From: RCIO01 sp040880025
GTDB taxonomy: Bacteria > Pseudomonadota > Alphaproteobacteria > Rhizobiales > Rhizobiaceae
NCBI GenBank assembly: GCA_040880025.1
Contig: JBBDJD010000005.1
Coordinates: forward strand, 1 to 64,000
Reading direction: 5' to 3'
DNA length: 64,000 nt
Position 1 is the stretch's first letter, and every line of letters begins with the position of its first letter. This document shows, one piece after another, positions 1 through 7,427 of this stretch. Under the pieces are notes generated by a model. The model was not told the origin of the DNA and did no database searches. It saw only the letters and a list, made by a program, of their open reading frames with translations. The translations under genes and the position numbers were made by a program.

Positions 1-542
1 GGATCAGGCAGGCGATCACCCGCTCGATCGCCGATCAGGCGCGCACCATCCGCATCCCGGTCCACATGATCGAGACGATCAACAAGATCGTGCGGACCTC
101 GCGCCAGATGCTGCACGAGATCGGCCGCGAGCCGACGCCGGAGGAACTGGCCGAAAAGCTCGCCATGCCGCTGGAAAAAGTGCGCAAGGTGCTGAAGATC
201 GCCAAGGAGCCGATCAGCCTCGAGACGCCGGTCGGCGACGAGGAGGATTCGCATCTGGGCGACTTCATCGAGGACAAGATGGCGGTGCTGCCCATCGATG
301 CGGCGATCCAGGCCAATCTGCGCGAGACCACCACGCGCGTGCTGGCATCGCTGACGCCGCGCGAGGAGCGCGTTCTCAGGATGCGCTTCGGCATCGGCAT
401 GAACACCGACCACACGCTGGAGGAAGTCGGCCAGCAGTTCTCGGTGACGCGCGAGCGTATCCGCCAGATCGAGGCCAAGGCGCTGAGGAAGCTGAAGCAC
501 CCGAGCCGGTCAAGGAAGCTCAGGAGCTTTTTGGACAGTTAG
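1..542 (+). CDS. rpoD: RNA polymerase primary sigma factor RpoD, C-terminal part (5' truncated by window edge)
   Basis: This is the housekeeping sigma-70 factor, which directs RNA polymerase to vegetative promoters. The frame is open from base 3, and the visible 179 residues cover the end of region 2 (RTIRIPVHMIETINK), region 3 and region 4. Region 4 contains TPREERVLRMRFGIG and the region 4.2 helix-turn-helix VTRERIRQIEAKALRKLKHP, followed by the usual RSFLD end. The start lies outside the window, so the internal ATG at 66 should not be taken as a start. A strong terminator follows 30 bases after the stop. Confidence 0.97.
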   Translation, partial: IRQAITRSIADQARTIRIPVHMIETINKIVRTSRQMLHEIGREPTPEELAEKLAMPLEKVRKVLKIAKEPISLETPVGDEEDSHLGDFIEDKMAVLPIDAAIQANLRETTTRVLASLTPREERVLRMRFGIGMNTDHTLEEVGQQFSVTRERIRQIEAKALRKLKHPSRSRKLRSFLDS

Positions 543-570
543 GCCAAGTTCAAAAATTCAGAAACTGAAG

Positions 571-596
571 ACCCGGCGGAGACGCCGGGTTTTTTG
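571..596 (+). terminator. Rho-independent terminator of rpoD
   Basis: A perfect 8-bp stem (571-578 with 583-590) and a 4-base GAGA loop are followed directly by six T residues. It sits 29 bases beyond the rpoD stop codon. Confidence 0.93.
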
Positions 597-737
597 TTGG
601 CCGGACGGTCTTTCCAGGCAGGCTGTTCCGCTGCGATATATTCACACATGATAATGTTTTCATATTGGAATCCAACCAGGCAGCGCCGATATGACGGGGA
701 GGCACCCTTGTCCTTGGCCAATCGATCCGGAGATCCG

Positions 738-971
738 ATGCAAACCCTCGTTTCCTACCTCAACCAGATTCCGTGGAACGTGGTCATCTTCGCCTGTCTG
801 ACGCTGGGGCTGGCGCCGTTTTTTCCCGAGCCGCATATCTGGGAGAAGCTGAAGATGATCGCCGCCGGCACGCTTTCGCGTCCGATCGATATTTTTGATC
901 TGCTGATGCACGGCGCACCGTTCATCCTTGCCATGCTGAAGGCGGGTGCGATGCTGGCGCCGGTCGAATAG
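738..971 (+). CDS. small conserved inner-membrane protein
   Basis: This 77-residue protein has a short amphipathic start (MQTLVSYLNQIPW), one clear membrane segment (VVIFACLTLGLAPF) and a second hydrophobic stretch near the C-terminus. Between them lies the conserved-looking block EPHIWEKLKMIAAGTLSRP. Very similar small proteins occur in many Proteobacteria and are sometimes labelled RND transporter, although they are far too small to be one. The ATG at 738 is chosen because GGAG lies 6-9 bases upstream and homologues begin here; the longer open frame starting at 594 would overlap the rpoD terminator. Function unknown. Confidence 0.75.
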   Translation: MQTLVSYLNQIPWNVVIFACLTLGLAPFFPEPHIWEKLKMIAAGTLSRPIDIFDLLMHGAPFILAMLKAGAMLAPVE

Positions 972-1066
972 GCGGAGCCTCACCGGTCAGCGCGGCTTGA
1001 CCCGTATCAATTGGCGGAGCACGAAACCGGGCATCGTCACCGGCAAGGACAGGGAGGGCCACCAAC

Positions 1067-1684
1067 GTGCAAAAAGTCGATTTCAGGAAGACGCTGAAGC
1101 ATCTCTATCTGCCGCCGGCGAAGGATTTCGTTGACGTGGACGTGCCGGCCATGCAGTTCGTCAAGATCGACGGGGCAGGCGATCCGAACACGGCGCCGGC
1201 CTACCGGGACGCGGTGCAATGGCTCTACACAATCAGCTATGCGCTCAAATTCGCGTCCAAGCTCACGCTGAAGCGAGACTACTCAGTGCCGCCGCTGGAA
1301 GGGCTGTGGTGGGCGGACGACATGGAGACTTTCCTGACGCGCGAAAAGGACGAATGGTCGTGGACGATGATGATCATGGCGCCGGACTGGATCGACCAAG
1401 CGATGTTCGACGCGGCGGTGGAGAAATCAGCGGCCAAGACCGGAACGCAGCCGCCATCAAGCCTGCGGCTCGAGCCGTTCGACGAGGGGCTGTCGGTTCA
1501 GATCATGCATATCGGCTCCTATGACGCCGAGGGGCCGACGATCGCGCGGCTGCACAAGGAATACCTGCCCGCGCACGGGCTGATCGAGAACGGCCTTCAC
1601 CACGAAATCTACATCGGCGATCCCCGGCGCACCGCGCCGGAAAAGCTGAAGACCGTGCTCAGGCAGCCGGTCAGAGCCCTATGA
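1067..1684 (+). CDS. GyrI-like small-molecule-binding domain protein
   Basis: This 205-residue soluble protein matches the COG4832/GyrI-like family. It is recognisable from the opening (DFRKTLKHLYLPPAKDF), VPAMQFVKIDGAGDPN, the Trp-rich centre (LEGLWWADDMETF) and the C-terminal LHHEIYIGDPRRTAPEKLKT. GyrI-like domains bind hydrophobic or cationic small molecules, and some are stand-alone drug-binding or hydrolase proteins. It starts at GTG 1067, with AGGGAGG about 9 bases upstream. It stands alone and ends in its own terminator. The ligand cannot be predicted from the sequence. Confidence 0.85.
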   Translation: MQKVDFRKTLKHLYLPPAKDFVDVDVPAMQFVKIDGAGDPNTAPAYRDAVQWLYTISYALKFASKLTLKRDYSVPPLEGLWWADDMETFLTREKDEWSWTMMIMAPDWIDQAMFDAAVEKSAAKTGTQPPSSLRLEPFDEGLSVQIMHIGSYDAEGPTIARLHKEYLPAHGLIENGLHHEIYIGDPRRTAPEKLKTVLRQPVRAL

Positions 1685-1701
1685 TGGAAGCCTGACGAGG
1701 C

Positions 1702-1735
1702 AAGGCCGGGCATTGCGCCCGGCCTTTTCGTTTTC
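1702..1735 (+). terminator. Rho-independent terminator after the GyrI-like gene
   Basis: A 10-bp perfect stem (1702-1711 with 1717-1726) and 5-base loop are followed by TTTTCGTTTT. It separates the GyrI-like gene from the convergent DksA-like gene. Confidence 0.9.
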
Positions 1736-1752
1736 GCAGAGCAGGTTTGCGG

Positions 1753-2082
1753 CTACCCCGCCGCCTCCGTCGCGCATTGGCTGCACAGCGGGGTCTGGGG
1801 CAGGAGGTCGAGGCGCTCCTCCTCGATCGGCTGGCCACATTTCACGCATTTGCCGTAGGTGCCGGCCTTGATGCGGTCGAGGGCGGCGCGGATGGCGCGG
1901 TATTCGGCCAGGCCGCTGGCGCCGAGGCTTTCCAGAACCTCATCATCCTCCTGCTCGATGGCGTTTTCCTCCCAGTCGGGATTGGGCGCGTCGTCAAGCA
2001 GGTCTCCGATATTCTGGAGCCGCTCGTCGAGTTCCGCAAGGCGGTCCACGAGTTGTTTCCGGCGGGCTTTGAGGTCTTTCAT
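1753..2082 (-). CDS. TraR/DksA-type C4 zinc-finger protein
   Basis: This 109-residue protein has the DksA/TraR plan: an N-terminal helical hairpin (about residues 1-45, KARRKQLVDRLAELDERL), an acidic centre (EQEDDEVLE) and a C-terminal four-cysteine zinc finger (CVKCGQPIEEERLDLLPQTP then CSQC). Family members bind the secondary channel of RNA polymerase and alter the response to ppGpp. It is shorter than DksA (about 150 residues), so a paralogue rather than the main DksA is likely. The start at 2082 is supported by GAGGAA six bases upstream; the open frame extends further but without a plausible start. Confidence 0.88.
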   Translation of the reverse strand: MKDLKARRKQLVDRLAELDERLQNIGDLLDDAPNPDWEENAIEQEDDEVLESLGASGLAEYRAIRAALDRIKAGTYGKCVKCGQPIEEERLDLLPQTPLCSQCATEAAG

Positions 2083-2262
2083 GTCTGTTCCTCGGTTTGC
2101 GCGCATACACGCATAGACGGTCATCGTCGGCTGCAAATTGACGCCGGTCAATCCATAACGCGGATGTGACGAAACGGCCACTCGGCAGGGAGACGCGCCG
2201 GGGGCAGCGGCTGCACTTCCAATTCGACAAAAATGTTTGCGGTCTCGCCGGGTTCCAGCCGC

Positions 2263-2290
2263 TTGACGCATGTCAAAGATTCGATATAAC
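2263..2290 (+). promoter_or_regulatory. sigma-70-type promoter of arsR/arsP-like operon
   Basis: TTGACG (2263-2268) and TATAAC (2285-2290) are separated by 16 bases. Transcription would begin about base 2297, essentially at the ATG at 2298, and no Shine-Dalgarno sequence is present. This suggests a leaderless mRNA. The promoter lies in a 215-bp divergent gap that otherwise shows no coding content. Confidence 0.6.
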
Positions 2291-2297
2291 TAGTTTT

Positions 2298-2624
2298 ATG
2301 GTGATAAAAACCGACATTGCGATCGAGGAAGCCGCGCAGGGCTTTGCCGCGATTGGCTCCGAGGCCAGGCTTCAGGTGCTGCGCGTGGTGGTGCGCGCGG
2401 GCGACGGCGGGCTGTCGGTCGGCGACATACAGGCACGGACCGGCATTCCAGCGTCGACGCTCGCCCACCACCTCCGGTTCCTGGCGGCAGCGGGGATGAT
2501 CGGGCAGGAAAAGACCGGGCGCACGGTGATCAACCGCGCGGCCTACGACCATCTGAGAGCCCTGGCCGGCTACATCCTCAATGAGTGCTGCGCCGATGAG
2601 GCAAGCAGCGAGGCGGCGGCATGA
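2298..2624 (+). CDS. arsR: ArsR-family transcriptional repressor
   Basis: This 108-residue winged helix protein has the recognition region TGIPASTLAHHLRFLAAAGMI and a C-terminal NECC cysteine pair, the kind of thiol site used by ArsR proteins to sense trivalent arsenicals. It probably represses its own operon. Its TGA overlaps the ATG of the downstream permease (ATGA at 2621), so the two are co-translated. The start at 2298 follows the promoter directly; the longer open frame from 2166 would run through the promoter and is rejected. Metal specificity is inferred from the partner permease. Confidence 0.85.
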   Translation: MVIKTDIAIEEAAQGFAAIGSEARLQVLRVVVRAGDGGLSVGDIQARTGIPASTLAHHLRFLAAAGMIGQEKTGRTVINRAAYDHLRALAGYILNECCADEASSEAAA

Positions 2625-3655
2625 GCGACATAGCGCAACCTCATGCAAGGTCGCGGAGGCAATGGCGGGACATGCTCGCCACTCCGTGGACGGTGGTGGT
2701 GCTCGCGCCACTGGCGGTGCTCATTTTCGACCCCGCCAACGCGGCGGGCGTCGCGACATTCGCGGTCTCGGCGTTCGCGGGAACGCTGCCCTATATCGCG
2801 TTCGCGGTTCTGTTGATCGCCTGGCTGAAGGCGGCCGGCGCGGAAGCGGCGATCGGCGCCGCTTTCAAGGGGCGCGAAAACAGGATGATCGTGCTGGCCG
2901 CGCTGTTCGGCGGTCTGGCGCCGTTCTGTTCCTGCGAGGTCATTCCGTTCATCGCCGGGTTGCTGGCGGTCGGCGCGCCGCTGTCGGCCATCATGGCCTT
3001 CTGGCTGTCGTCGCCGCTGATCGACCCGCCGACGCTGTTCATCACAGCCGGCGCGCTGGGCTGGCCCTTCGCCCTGGGCAAGGCGGCCGCCGCGGTCGGG
3101 CTGGGGCTTGCCGGCGGCTTCACGCTGAAAGCGCTGATGGCGGGCGGCATGTTCGCCGATCCGCTGAGGAACCGGCCGGTGAGCCGCTGCGGCTGCGGGC
3201 CGTCGCCTCTGGAAGGCAAGCCGGTGTGGCGGTTCTGGGTCGAGGCGGAGCGGCGGAGCGCCTTTGGCGAGGAGCTTCGCGACAATTCGCTGTTCCTCGT
3301 CAAGTGGCTGGCGCTGGCCTATGTGCTGGAGGCGCTGCTGATCACCTATGTGCCGGCCGAACTGATTGCCGGACTGGTGGGCGGCAAGGGCGTCGGCACG
3401 ATCGCGATTGCCGCGGCTGTCGGCATGCCGGCCTATCTCAATTCCTATGTCGCGCCGCCCCTGCTGGCCGGGCTGATGGAACAGGGCATGAGCGCGGGCG
3501 CTGCGATGGCATTCATGGTGGCCGGCGCGGTGAGCTCGGTGCCGGCTATGGCGGCGGTGTGGTCGCTGGTCAAGCGCGACGTGTTCGCGGCCTATATCGG
3601 GCTCGGCTTCGCCGGAGCGGTGGCGGCGGGGCTGCTGTTCCAACTCGTGGTGTGA
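2621..3655 (+). CDS. arsP: ArsP-like permease (DUF318/UPF0718 family)
   Basis: This 344-residue polytopic membrane protein has about eight hydrophobic segments and the family signature FCSCEVIPF (near residue 105) in the first half. A second cysteine motif, CGCGP, lies in the central cytoplasmic loop. The second repeat half carries VGMPAYLNSYVAPPLLAGL. ArsP members export trivalent organoarsenicals such as methylarsenite or roxarsone. Translational coupling to an ArsR with a C-terminal Cys pair supports an arsenical role. A different thiol-reactive substrate is possible because DUF318 is broad. Confidence 0.78.
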   Translation: MSDIAQPHARSRRQWRDMLATPWTVVVLAPLAVLIFDPANAAGVATFAVSAFAGTLPYIAFAVLLIAWLKAAGAEAAIGAAFKGRENRMIVLAALFGGLAPFCSCEVIPFIAGLLAVGAPLSAIMAFWLSSPLIDPPTLFITAGALGWPFALGKAAAAVGLGLAGGFTLKALMAGGMFADPLRNRPVSRCGCGPSPLEGKPVWRFWVEAERRSAFGEELRDNSLFLVKWLALAYVLEALLITYVPAELIAGLVGGKGVGTIAIAAAVGMPAYLNSYVAPPLLAGLMEQGMSAGAAMAFMVAGAVSSVPAMAAVWSLVKRDVFAAYIGLGFAGAVAAGLLFQLVV

Positions 3656-3704
3656 GGCCAGTGGAGGAACGCCGCGCGCCCCTCCACGCACGCTCACGGC
3701 GTTC

Positions 3705-4100
3705 TTAGGCGGAGCGGGTCTCCAGACCTCGCTCGCGCGGACCCCAAAGCCACAGCAACGAGCCGAACAGGGCGGCGTTGAACATCGGAAAAGCCGCGAC
3801 AGCCACGCCGATCGTGCCGGTGGCGACGTAGAAGGCGCCAACGCCGAAATCGATCACCTGGATGAGGATCATGTTGCGGATCCAGAACGGGTCCGGCCGC
3901 TCGGCGCGCGCCAGCATGGCCATGCCCGCGCCATAGGCGATGAAGCGCGCGGCCAGCATGCCGAGCATGTAATTGTTGTCGGCGGGCGGGACCGTCAGCC
4001 CCATCCAGGCGAAGAATTGACCCGGCGCGAAAAGGGTCAGCATGCCCAGCACGAATTGCGAGGCGGCGATCAGCCAAAGAAGTGCTTTCAATCTGGTCAT
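3705..4100 (-). CDS. four-helix membrane protein, divergent from an HxlR regulator
   Basis: This 131-residue protein has four predicted membrane helices: LKALLWLIAASQFVLGML, YMLGMLAARFIAYGAGMAML, MILIQVIDFGVGAFYVATG and a last one ending LFGSLLWLWGP. No catalytic motif is visible. It begins at ATG 4100 with AAGGAA upstream, and is divergently transcribed from the HxlR gene across an 82-bp gap that carries a perfect inverted repeat. The layout suggests it is the regulator's target. No specific function can be assigned. Confidence 0.7.
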   Translation of the reverse strand: MTRLKALLWLIAASQFVLGMLTLFAPGQFFAWMGLTVPPADNNYMLGMLAARFIAYGAGMAMLARAERPDPFWIRNMILIQVIDFGVGAFYVATGTIGVAVAAFPMFNAALFGSLLWLWGPRERGLETRSA

Positions 4101-4141
4101 CGTTGGATTCCTTCCGTTGATAGTTGCCGGAAGCTAGGCAA

Positions 4142-4182
4142 GGCGCTATAAAAACGGAAGTAGTTACAAAAAGTATAGCGCC
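4142..4182. promoter_or_regulatory. candidate HxlR operator: 9-bp perfect inverted repeat
   Basis: GGCGCTATA (4142-4150) is repeated in inverted form as TATAGCGCC (4174-4182), separated by 23 bases. The right arm ends at the base before the GTG start of the HxlR gene. The pair lies in the short divergent gap between the membrane protein and the HxlR gene. Confidence 0.55.
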
Positions 4183-4551
4183 GTGAACCTTGCAATACTC
4201 AATGAGAACAATGAGATATGTGACGCGGAATGCCCAGTTTCGCGGGCCAGCGGCATTCTCAGCGGCAAGTGGACGACATTGATCATCCGCGATCTGCTGT
4301 CGGGCAAGAAACGCTATTCGGAGCTGGCGCGCTCTCTCGCAGGCATCAGCCCGCGCATGCTCGCCGCCCGGCTCGACATGCTGTGCGAGGCGGGGCTGGT
4401 GGCGAAAACGATCTATCCGACCGTGCCGCCCAAGACGGAATACGAGCTGACGGCGGAAGGCCGGCGGATCGAGCCGGTGATCGCGGCGATGGCGGAGTTT
4501 GGAGCGAGGCTTAAGTCTGGCGGGCGAGCCCGGCCACAATCGCGTCCATGA
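4183..4551 (+). CDS. HxlR-family transcriptional regulator
   Basis: This 122-residue winged helix protein has the HxlR core: CPVSRASGILSGKWTTLIIR, YSELARSLAGISPRMLAARL (recognition helix) and YELTAEGRRIEPVI. The N-terminal CDAECPV carries two cysteines, typical of redox- or electrophile-sensing family members. It begins at GTG 4183 with no obvious ribosome binding site; the operator-like repeat abuts the start codon. The 3' end overlaps the convergent TetR gene by 41 bp. It likely controls itself and the divergent membrane-protein gene. Confidence 0.85.
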   Translation: MNLAILNENNEICDAECPVSRASGILSGKWTTLIIRDLLSGKKRYSELARSLAGISPRMLAARLDMLCEAGLVAKTIYPTVPPKTEYELTAEGRRIEPVIAAMAEFGARLKSGGRARPQSRP

Positions 4552-5107
4552 CTGCAAGCTGATCGTCCAGCGCCTCGCCCTGCTGGACGGCGAGCGCGGC
4601 ACGGTCGAACATGGCGCCCAGCAATGCGGTGAGCGGGCCGACCGGCATTTTCGCGAGCGAACCGGCGCGCATCGCGGCTGTCAGCCCCTCGCGCAAGGCG
4701 CGGTTGCCATGCCGGGCGTCGATTTCATCCATGAGCGCACGACCGAGCACCGCCGGCCCGTCGAGCAGGAGCAGGCGCGTGCGGCCCGGCATGCGCATCG
4801 CCTCCAGATAGGCGCGGCCGCCCACGCGCAGCGCTTCGATCGCGTCTGTCGCGTCCGGCGCGGCTCGCTCGATCTCGCTGGCGACAGCGGCCGCCTCCTG
4901 TTCCACGACGGCTCGAAACAACGTCTGCTTGTCGGCGAAGTGGTGGTAGAGCGCGCCGCGCGTTACCCCGGCTGCACCGACAATCTCGGGGGTTCCGGTT
5001 GCGGCATAGCCGGCCCCCGTGAACAGGCGGCGCGCGGCCGCCACAAGCGCGGCCCGAGTGGCGTCCGTGCGTTCCTGATTCGATCGCCGCATTGAATCCG
5101 ATTGCAT
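4511..5107 (-). CDS. TetR-family transcriptional repressor
   Basis: This 198-residue protein has an N-terminal TetR DNA-binding domain (RAALVAAARRLFTGAGYAATGTPEIV, then GVTRGALYHHFADKQTLF) and a ligand-binding C-terminal half. Two matching 17-bp palindromes lie directly upstream in the divergent gap with a VOC-family gene, so the protein probably represses both itself and that gene. Starts at 5107 (directly next to the first operator) and 5092 are both possible; neither has a clear ribosome binding site. The 3' end overlaps the convergent HxlR gene. The inducer is unknown. Confidence 0.85.
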   Translation of the reverse strand: MQSDSMRRSNQERTDATRAALVAAARRLFTGAGYAATGTPEIVGAAGVTRGALYHHFADKQTLFRAVVEQEAAAVASEIERAAPDATDAIEALRVGGRAYLEAMRMPGRTRLLLLDGPAVLGRALMDEIDARHGNRALREGLTAAMRAGSLAKMPVGPLTALLGAMFDRAALAVQQGEALDDQLAVMDAIVAGLARQT

Positions 5108-5124
5108 ACATACAGCCTGTATGT
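5108..5124. promoter_or_regulatory. TetR operator copy 1
   Basis: Perfect 17-bp palindrome ACATACAG-C-CTGTATGT, immediately upstream of the TetR start. Confidence 0.75.
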
Positions 5125-5132
5125 TAATTGAA

Positions 5133-5155
5133 TTTACATGCAGCCTGTATGTAAA
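5133..5155. promoter_or_regulatory. TetR operator copy 2
   Basis: A 23-bp palindrome centred at 5144 has the same core, CAGCCTG, with one mismatch (G5140). It lies 28 bp centre to centre from copy 1 and just upstream of the VOC gene's ribosome binding site (AAGGA at 5160). Confidence 0.72.
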
Positions 5156-5175
5156 TGCGAAAGGAACAATGCGCA

Positions 5176-5604
5176 ATGAAGGCGTCCAGCTATTATCCCG
5201 TACTGATGACCGATGACGTGGCCGGAACGGCTGAATTCTATGTCAGGCATTTCCGCTTCCGGTCCCTGTTCGACAGCGGCTGGTATGTGCATTTGCAGTC
5301 GGCCGAGAGCAAGCGCGTCAATCTCGGCATCGTCCAGAGCGATCACGAGACGGTGCCGGTTGAAGCGCGGGGCAGGACTTCCAGTCTGCTGATCAATTTC
5401 GAGGTCAAGGACGCCGACGCTGTCTATGAGCGGATCAAGGCGGCCGGGCTGCCGATTGTGCTCGCCCTGCGCGACGAGGCCTTCGGCCAGCGCCATTTCA
5501 TCACCCGCGATCCCAACGGGGTGCTGATCGACGTCATCAAGCCGATCGCGCCCAGCGCGGAGTTTGCGGCGCAGTACCAGCCGGAGGCGCTGCCGGCGGC
5601 CTAA
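5176..5604 (+). CDS. VOC-family (glyoxalase/bleomycin-resistance fold) protein
   Basis: This 142-residue protein has the paired beta-alpha-beta-beta-beta modules of the vicinal oxygen chelate superfamily: SSYYPVLMTDDVAGTAEFYV at the start and VLALRDEAFGQRHFITRDPNGVLIDVI near the end. The C-terminal HFITRDPNG loop is the usual metal-site region. Members include glyoxalases, dioxygenases and drug-binding proteins, so the reaction cannot be fixed. The start at 5176 is preferred over the in-frame 5155, which lies upstream of the ribosome binding site and inside the second TetR operator. It is a likely target of the divergent TetR regulator. Confidence 0.82.
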   Translation: MKASSYYPVLMTDDVAGTAEFYVRHFRFRSLFDSGWYVHLQSAESKRVNLGIVQSDHETVPVEARGRTSSLLINFEVKDADAVYERIKAAGLPIVLALRDEAFGQRHFITRDPNGVLIDVIKPIAPSAEFAAQYQPEALPAA

Positions 5605-5661
5605 CTGCCGAAGCTGGACCAGGCAGTTGACAGCCGCCGCCGGCTGCGGCCACCTCACCGC

Positions 5662-6084
5662 ATGCCGCAATCGACACTGACGATCCAGACCTCCGGCCCA
5701 GGCCTCTATGAATTCACCGACCGGGCAGCGGATTTCGTGCGTGGCGCGGGCGCGGAAGAGGGTTTGCTTACGATCTTCGTGCGCCACACTTCCTGCTCGC
5801 TGCTGATCCAGGAAAACGCCGATCCGGACGTGCGGCGCGACCTCGACATTTTCTTCAAGCGGCTCGTGCCGCCGTCCGACGATCCTTCCATGTCCTGGGT
5901 GGTGCATAGAGCGGAAGGCCCCGACGACATGCCGGCGCATATCAAGGCAGCGCTCACGGCGGTGTCGCTATCGATCCCGGTCAGCGGCGGGCGGATGGCG
6001 CTCGGCACCTGGCAAGGCATCTATCTGTTCGAACACCGCGGCCGGCCGCACCGGCGCGAGGTGGTGCTGCATTTGAGCAAGTAG
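5662..6084 (+). CDS. yjbQ: YjbQ family protein (UPF0047), secondary thiamine-phosphate synthase type
   Basis: This 140-residue protein matches the UPF0047/YjbQ family in length and motifs: LLTIFVRHTSCSLLIQENADP (residues about 34-54), DDMPAHIKAAL and LGTWQGIYLFEHRGRPHRRE. The conserved His, Cys and Asn/Asp residues resemble the family's metal-binding centre. E. coli YjbQ has weak thiamine-phosphate synthase activity, but the physiological role is unclear. No strong ribosome binding site is visible before the ATG at 5662. The gene is followed closely by the GST-like gene in the same direction. Confidence 0.9.
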   Translation: MPQSTLTIQTSGPGLYEFTDRAADFVRGAGAEEGLLTIFVRHTSCSLLIQENADPDVRRDLDIFFKRLVPPSDDPSMSWVVHRAEGPDDMPAHIKAALTAVSLSIPVSGGRMALGTWQGIYLFEHRGRPHRREVVLHLSK

Positions 6085-6103
6085 CGGCAGTTTGGAGGGC
6101 GGG

Positions 6104-6874
6104 ATGGGGTTCGACTATGTCAGCATCGAAGAGGCTATGGGGCGCGGCGGCCTGCGCATGGTCGTGGTGGGTGGCGTGCCCAGCCCGTGGGGCGAGGCGG
6201 CCAAGGGCATTCTCCACATCAAGGGCATCGAGTGGGTTGCGGTGCGGCTTGCCTATGACAGCGAGGCGCTGAAGGACTGGGCGGGACAGCGCAGCGGCCC
6301 TGTTGCGATCTATGAGAACGAAAAACCGCGCTCGAGCTGGTCCGATATCCTCTTTCTGGCGGATCGGCTGGCGCCCGAGCCGCGCCTGCTGCCCGGGATC
6401 GAGGCCGACCGGGTTCTGGTTTCCGGGATCGTGCAGGAGCTTTGCGGCGAGGGCGGTCTGGGCTGGTCGCGGCGGCTGCAGATGATCGATGCCGGGCTTA
6501 GCGGCAGCGGCGGTTTCGCGGAGCCGGTGGCGAAGTATCTGGCGAAGAAATACGGCTACCGGCCGGGAATCGCCGGCGAAGCGAACCGCCGGGTCGTCGA
6601 CATCGTTTCGATGGTGATCGCGCGGCTGAAGGCGCAGCGCGCGCAAGGAAGCCGCTACATCGTCGGCGACGGGCTCAGCGCCGCGGATGTCTATTGCGCG
6701 ACCTTTGCCGCGATGTTCCGTCCGCTGCCGCATGGTGTCTGCGCCACGGATGGGCAGACGCGGGCAGCCTTCGAAACGCTGGATGCCGAAACCGAGGCAG
6801 CACTCGACCCGATCCTGTTCGAGCATCGCGACATGATGTATCGGGAGTATCTGGAATTGCCGCTGTCGCTGTAG
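6104..6874 (+). CDS. glutathione S-transferase-like protein
   Basis: This 256-residue protein has an N-terminal thioredoxin-like portion (RMVVVGGVPSPWGEAAKGILHIKGIEWV) and a helical C-terminal domain ending with the typical SRYIVGDGLSAADVYCATF, where the Asp is the usual GST N-capping residue. The canonical substrate-activating Ser/Cys is not obvious, as SPWGEAAK replaces the common SPFSxK motif. The start at 6104 follows GGAGGG by about 7 bases and is preferred over the in-frame codon at 6092. It lies 20 bases after yjbQ. The substrate is unknown. Confidence 0.75.
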   Translation: MGFDYVSIEEAMGRGGLRMVVVGGVPSPWGEAAKGILHIKGIEWVAVRLAYDSEALKDWAGQRSGPVAIYENEKPRSSWSDILFLADRLAPEPRLLPGIEADRVLVSGIVQELCGEGGLGWSRRLQMIDAGLSGSGGFAEPVAKYLAKKYGYRPGIAGEANRRVVDIVSMVIARLKAQRAQGSRYIVGDGLSAADVYCATFAAMFRPLPHGVCATDGQTRAAFETLDAETEAALDPILFEHRDMMYREYLELPLSL

Positions 6875-6910
6875 GGTGACAACGGGGCGGCTAACGGGGC
6901 GGGGAGACAA

Positions 6911-7417
6911 TTGGCCTATATTTTGATGACTGGCGCGCTCGCGTGGGCGCTGTCGGAGTTCCTCGAACTCGCGCAGGGCGGATTTACGCCGCTCAACAGC
7001 AGCGTGTCGGCGCTGGCGTTTTTCCTGATCGGCGTCGGCGTCTGGGCGCTGTGGCGACAGCCGGGCCAGAATCGCGCCGGGCAGGCCGGCGTCGCGATGC
7101 TTTCGCTCGGCATGGTGCTGTTTGCGATTACCGCCATTCAGGTCGTGCTGACGGGCGCGGCGAACGATACGGAAATTTCCGGGACGCCGCTGTTTTTGAC
7201 GGCCGGCAGTCTCGTGAGCCTCGGGACGCTGGTTCTGGGCTGGTGGCTGATTGCCGGTTCGGGTTTCCCGAAATGGATCGGCGCCGTGCTGATCGCGGCA
7301 ACGCTGTTTACGCTGGCGGTTGCGTTCCTGCCGGCGATCGTGGCGTTGCAGCCGCTGTCGAACCTCGTGCTGGCGGCAATCCTCGGCTGGCTCGGGTGGC
7401 GGCTGCGGGAGAACTAG
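6911..7417 (+). CDS. five-helix hydrophobic membrane protein
   Basis: This 168-residue, strongly hydrophobic protein has about five membrane helices, including VSALAFFLIGVGVWALW, GVAMLSLGMVLFAITAIQVV, LVLGWWLIAG and a C-terminal WRLREN tail. It starts at TTG 6911, five bases after GGGGAG. No signature motif for a known family is visible. It sits 37 bases after the GST gene in the same direction and may be in the same transcript. Confidence 0.6.
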   Translation: MAYILMTGALAWALSEFLELAQGGFTPLNSSVSALAFFLIGVGVWALWRQPGQNRAGQAGVAMLSLGMVLFAITAIQVVLTGAANDTEISGTPLFLTAGSLVSLGTLVLGWWLIAGSGFPKWIGAVLIAATLFTLAVAFLPAIVALQPLSNLVLAAILGWLGWRLREN

Positions 7418-7427
7418 CACCCTGTAG

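Noticed and set aside
3661..3687. Terminator between arsP and the convergent membrane-protein gene
   Set aside because: A 7-bp stem (GTGGAGG with CCTCCAC) exists, but the 13-base loop and lack of a T-tract make it weak.
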